This document shows, piece after piece, positions 59,886 to 64,000 of a stretch of 64,000 nucleotides of DNA; position 1 is the first letter of the stretch; the number at the start of each line of letters is the position of its first letter. Origin of the DNA: Toxonevra muliebris (taxonomy: Eukaryota; Arthropoda; Insecta; Diptera; Pallopteridae); NCBI GenBank assembly GCA_963691655.1, contig OY829326.1:100129340-100193339 (forward strand), written 5' to 3'. The notes beneath the pieces are model-generated. The model saw only the letters and a program-made list of their open reading frames with translations. It searched no databases and was not told the DNA's origin. Made by a program: the position numbers and the translations under genes.

Positions 59886-61312
59886 CTCTCAATTACCAGA
59901 GCTGTAAAAAAGTGAAATCAATTGAGGATATAAGTCACAAAATTTTTTATTGCTGTTATTGAATGTATTTGACTCCAGAATAAAAAATTCAGTTGGAAGT
60001 ATTTTTTGGAGTCGCCGATTGGTTATTCATTTAGAAAAGTCTTTTCTAGAGTCAAGGGAGTGCAGTCTTTTTTAGAAATCATGAGACTGCAAATCTTATG
60101 ACTCCAAAATCATGACTACTTTGAAGTCACTTGGAGTCACTTGAAGTCACTTGGAGTCACTTGAAGTCACTTGGAGTCATTTGAAGTTACTTAGAGTCAC
60201 TTGAGTAACCTTGAACTCAAATGCAGTCATTTGGAGTCAATTGCAATTTGCAGTCAATTTGAGTCACTTGGAGTCTTTTGGAGTCAATTGAGATTTTGAA
60301 GTCAATTGGAGTCAATTGGAGTCTTTTGGAGTCAATTGGGGATTTGAAGTCAATTGGAGTCACTTGAAGTGTTTTGGAGTCAAAAGACATGACCCCAAAG
60401 TACGACCTCGGAGTACAACTTAACCATTGATCACGTTCCGGGAACCTAACATCATATCTTCTTCCGAAGCGGATATAAGGCGCATGATTATAGGGACTGG
60501 TAATATTTTATTCTCGGCCCATATTAGATCAATTTTTGAAAAGTTCTAGCTTAAAAATAAAAATTTAAATCTTAAAACGTCATATCGCAGCGAAAAATGA
60601 TCGGATCGCTATATCGCGAAATCAGTATAAATCTCAAATACTTTAGAAAAATATAAATAAAACCAAAATAGAGATTTCACTTCTTGAGGTTTGAATTTGT
60701 CTAAATTAAAATGAATATTTACATCCGATTAAAAGTTGTCCAAAACCGTTCAAAATATAAATAACAGGAGTTTGCAGCGACGGTAATAAAGTTGTTTTAA
60801 AAGTTTGGCCAAAATTGTTACTTTTATATTTCTAAGTTACAATTTATGAAAGCTCTTGTGATTTTACGGATTGGATCGAAAACTGTTCGTAAAAAGTCAT
60901 TTAATTTAAGATCAACAATTTTCAGATCCGATATTGGTGGATAGTATCGAGTTTTTGACTAATTTTCTTTTGGCATAAATGTCAAATCAAATTATAAATG
61001 TCAAATTGTTTTCATTGATTGTTAACCAAATTCATTAATATAAATAATTTCACAATAATGGCGTTTGAAAACAATCTCTGCTCAGCAACATATTGAGCTG
61101 AAGTATCAGAAAAATAATACGCTCAATGAAATGGCGACTGTTCAATATAGTTTTTGTTGAAATTGATTAAGTGATCAATTTGCTTTCATAAGACACACGG
61201 TAGCAGTGGCAGAGCAGAGGCGTTTTCTGAACATTATTTTGCGTATTAATTAAGTTCTATACTTTATTGCATAGATATATTTGAAAAAATTTAAAACTTT
61301 ACCTGAAATATC
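59886..61312. other. Stretch holding the 10-bp minisatellite
   Basis: Apart from the minisatellite, AT-rich DNA with no gene. Confidence 0.45.
60110..60375 (+). repeat. 10-bp minisatellite (ACTTGGAGTC)
   Basis: About 25 units of a 10-bp word. The first part alternates ACTTGGAGTC with ACTTGAAGTC, a 20-bp higher-order unit. Later units drift to AATTGGAGTC and TTTTGGAGTC with 18-bp longer units (AATTGAGATTTTGAAGTC). Scattered single units extend from about 59990 to 60400. Confidence 0.8.
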
Positions 61313-61314
61313 TA

Positions 61315-62580
61315 AGGAGTGAGATCGAAAAAATCTTAACATATATAAAATTCAATCATTTTTAAACGATTGATCTTAGAGTTTTGATTATTTTTTTATT
61401 GATTTGATAATATTTTACAAATTATAGAAAAATATAACTTTTATAGTTCTAACCACTATTTATGAACTAGTGGACCTTTTTTGGTAAGCCTTCCATTAGA
61501 GATTTGATAGTTGTTTCAGACACCTTTTTGGAACAGTTTGCCCATCTCCTTTTAAAATCTTCTATATTTTGGGACACCTTTTTTATGCTCTTTAAGTTTC
61601 TTTTCACAAGAGCCCAATATCTCCTTACTGGCCTTAGCTCCGGACAATTTGGAGGATTGGCCTCTCTTAGTACAAAAACTATGTTATTAATTTGTGACCA
61701 CTCCAGAGCTTTCTCGCCATAGTGACATGATGCCAAATGGGGCCAAAAATATGTGGACACATTGTGCTTTCTTATGAAAGGAAGAAGTCTTTTTTCCAAC
61801 ATTCTTTGATGTATATTTCGGTATTTATAGAGCCCACTGTAACAAATGACTTGCTTTTTTCGCCGCAACTGCATATGGCTTGCCATACCAGGAATTTTTT
61901 AGGAAATTTTGTCTTCCTTTGGATTCTAAATTGTTCTTCGACATTTCCTCGAGCATCAGCAACATACAAATTTTGACCCGGAAGTTGCGTAAAATCTGCC
62001 AGTACATACGTTTCGTCGTCCATTATACAACATGAATATTTTTGTATGAAATTCGATTTTAATTTCCGAGCCCTACATTTGGAACTTTTTGGACTTTGTA
62101 TGTTTTCAAACCTGCATTGGCTTTAACTTTTCGCACCAAATAGTCAGAGCACTGGGCTAACCGGGCAGCTTTTTTACCAGATGTGTTTGGAGATCTTTTC
62201 AACATGGTTTCTATTTTCTTGGCTTTCCCAATATCATGTGGTCCTTGTTTTCTTCCCGAACCAGATTTCCTATCGATGGTCAAATTCTCCTGAAACTGTT
62301 TAATAGCATTGGAAACAGTTTGACGATAGACCTTCAATTCTTTGGCCAATTTTTTTGTAGGACCAATTTGGATTTTTTGAAAATTTTTAATAATTTTAAG
62401 ACGTACTTCTTTTTCTTCTCTAATTTTGATCAAACTCACAATAAATCAACATGTTTGTCATTAAAAATAACAACTGACATATTTTTCAAAGATAACTAGA
62501 TCAAAGAAATTTTTAAATTTTACACCCAAAAAAAAATTATTAGGTAAAACGTGTGTTAAGATTTTTTCAATCTCACTCCT
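61315..62580 (-). mobile_element. Tc1-like (DD37E) transposon, inactivated
   Basis: 1266 bp with ends AGGAGTGAGATCGAAAAAAT / complement AGGAGTGAGATTGAAAAAAT and TA on both sides. The transposase reads on the minus strand in three pieces. 62439-62059 holds HTH motifs (GPTKKLAKELKVYRQTVSNA, then SGKKAARLAQCSDYLVRKVK). 62023-61772 holds MDDETYVLADF with the first Asp, FLVWQAICSCGEKS. 61886-61467 holds RKHNVSTYFWPHLASCHYGE and PPNCPELRPVRRYWALVKRN. The second catalytic Asp is His (WPHLASC) and the final Glu is Arg (PVRRYW), so besides the frameshifts the active site is lost. Spacing between those two positions is 37 residues. Confidence 0.85.
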
Positions 62581-62582
62581 TA

Positions 62583-64000
62583 TAATTTGAAAATTATTAA
62601 CTTCAATTGCTTCAAATATGGCTTAATTTCAGCTCCGATTCCGACCCAAACTCTGCGTTCGACTTTGCATCTCAAGTAAAGAAGTGTTTCGGATCTATTA
62701 TATACTTCCAAAGCAAGTTGTTAATTTCTGTTTCTTTCCGCTACTTCTCTTCATCAAAGAATATTTTTGTTTTTTTTAGGGTTGTTTGAATGCATATGAA
62801 TTCAAAATATAAAAAAAACCTCATAGAATATAGTTTATTTAACCAGCAGTTAGTTATTCCATTATGTATGTATTTCCCTATTAAATTTTAGAAACAAAAA
62901 TATTATATTACAAAAAAAAATATCATACTCTCAAAAAAAGGCCAACATATCAAACTTACAAAATGCTATAATACTAATAAAAATAGCAACAAAAATAATA
63001 TTTTATGTAAATATTTTTTATGTAAATAAAAGTGTTAAAGGAAAGAAATAAAAAAAAACAAGAAACTCAAATAAAAAGTGATAAACATAAGAAATTTTTC
63101 GCAAATGACCGATAATCATGTGTGATGCGCAATCGTTCGAGCGTCGGCTGGTGGCTGGTGAAGGTAGCGACATACATACATAAAAACAACTATCGCAAAC
63201 TAAAACATACAAGCAATATCATATCAACAAATAACAATATCAATACCTTCTATACCTCATCCATATTTCAAATTTCAACATAAACAAATTCGCACTAACT
63301 TAATCGTTCTTCAACCTTTCAACACACACCATCACATAATTATTCTTCTTCTCTTTCGATACAATTCTTCAAATTTTGATATAATTCCAATAAAAACCAA
63401 TTTTTACCGATTTCCGTTTGTCCAATATTTTAAATTGGAATATTTTTGGTACACACTCGTTAGTATTTTTTACACATTTGTGCGGCCTCTAGTATGCACG
63501 TATGTATACTTATATATGTATGCGTGTGTGTGTTTGTTTATCTATAGTGTATCCATATCGTTGGCGTTGTCTTGTCTGTTGTTGTTATTTGGCTGTGTAT
63601 GTATGTGATTGCCTACTTACTTAATTTCTTAAATAAATACAAAAAAAAATAATAATAATAATACAACAACAAACAATTTTTATAAACACAAAATTTCATT
63701 GGAACTTCAACCTCTCCCATGTCAACACCTTCCCCCCTATTTTCTTCACCATTTTTAATGTTTGAGTTTTAATTAGCAAGAAATCTATCTAATTTGATGT
63801 TAATTAAAGTATATTTCACGGCTACTGTTGAGTTGGAAATACTTAGCTATTGCTGTTACTTGTAGGTACTGTTGAGTTGATGGTTGTTGCTGTTATTTTG
63901 CTCAACAGGTATCGAGCGCGCACGTGTGCATATGTGTGTGTGTGGGGGGGATTTACTTTTAGCATATCTTGTTTTGGTTCGCTTTTTTTATTTTATTATA
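62583..64000. other. Non-coding right edge
   Basis: AT-rich, with ATAATA and GTGT microsatellites (about 63515-63535 and 63930-63945) and many words of CAA/AAC type. No gene supported. Confidence 0.4.

Noticed and set aside
60110..60375. CRISPR-like array
   Set aside because: The units are 10 bp with no unique spacers; it is a minisatellite, and the genome is animal.
63018..63212. 64-codon minus frame near the right edge
   Set aside because: No motif, no splice context, and AT-rich ends; chance length.

Overview
The window is AT-rich, intron- and transposon-dense animal DNA. Dipteran-like splice sites and the transposon mix (mariner, maT, Tc1, PIF/Harbinger, piggyBac, pogo, hAT-like, I/LOA/Jockey-like non-LTR) suggest a higher fly, perhaps tephritid-like. 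The species cannot be fixed from the sequence alone, and no bacterial features are present.

The one well-supported host gene is an aldose 1-epimerase (galactose mutarotase, GALM-like) on the + strand. Six constant exons (6283-6381, 12433-12535, 15268-15653, 15775-16010, 16078-16183, 26651-26737) encode 339 residues and carry the whole catalytic set (His117, His188, Asp258, Glu329). Two different terminal exons follow, both in phase with exon 6. Exon 7a (26948-27268) gives a 445-residue protein. Exon 7b (27716-29701) gives a protein of about 1000 residues, with a Ser/Thr/Asn-rich tail of roughly 555 residues placed exactly where 7a stops. A third, decayed exon-6/exon-7/tail set lies at about 35.5-39.5 kb, broken by frameshifts and split by a Tc1-like element and a GC-tipped repeat. 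This family of duplicated terminal exons is the most unusual part of the window.

Region by region: 0-6 kb is upstream DNA with a PIF/Harbinger transposase remnant and two related MITEs. 6.3-29.7 kb is the mutarotase gene; its large introns hold non-LTR fragments (one nested in another with an 11-bp target duplication), an hAT-like insertion, mariner and maT transposons, a mariner-derived foldback, a piggyBac-type MITE and a palindromic MITE. 31.5-33 kb has a second maT copy, inverted relative to the first. 33-35 kb is a degenerate 12-bp-type minisatellite. 35.5-39.5 kb is the decayed terminal-exon set. 40-48 kb holds pogo, piggyBac-like, GC-tipped and mariner repeats and another block of the minisatellite. 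50.2-51.2 kb looks like a possible 5' untranslated first exon of a gene running to the right, but this is weak. 51-64 kb is mostly non-coding, with a non-LTR fragment, a 10-bp minisatellite and a dead Tc1-like (DD37E) transposon.

The transposon genes are almost all broken. The inverted maT copy at 31.6-32.8 kb is closest to intact, with a single one-base loss in an A run. Boundaries come from reading motifs and terminal repeats by eye. No alignment or database search was run.
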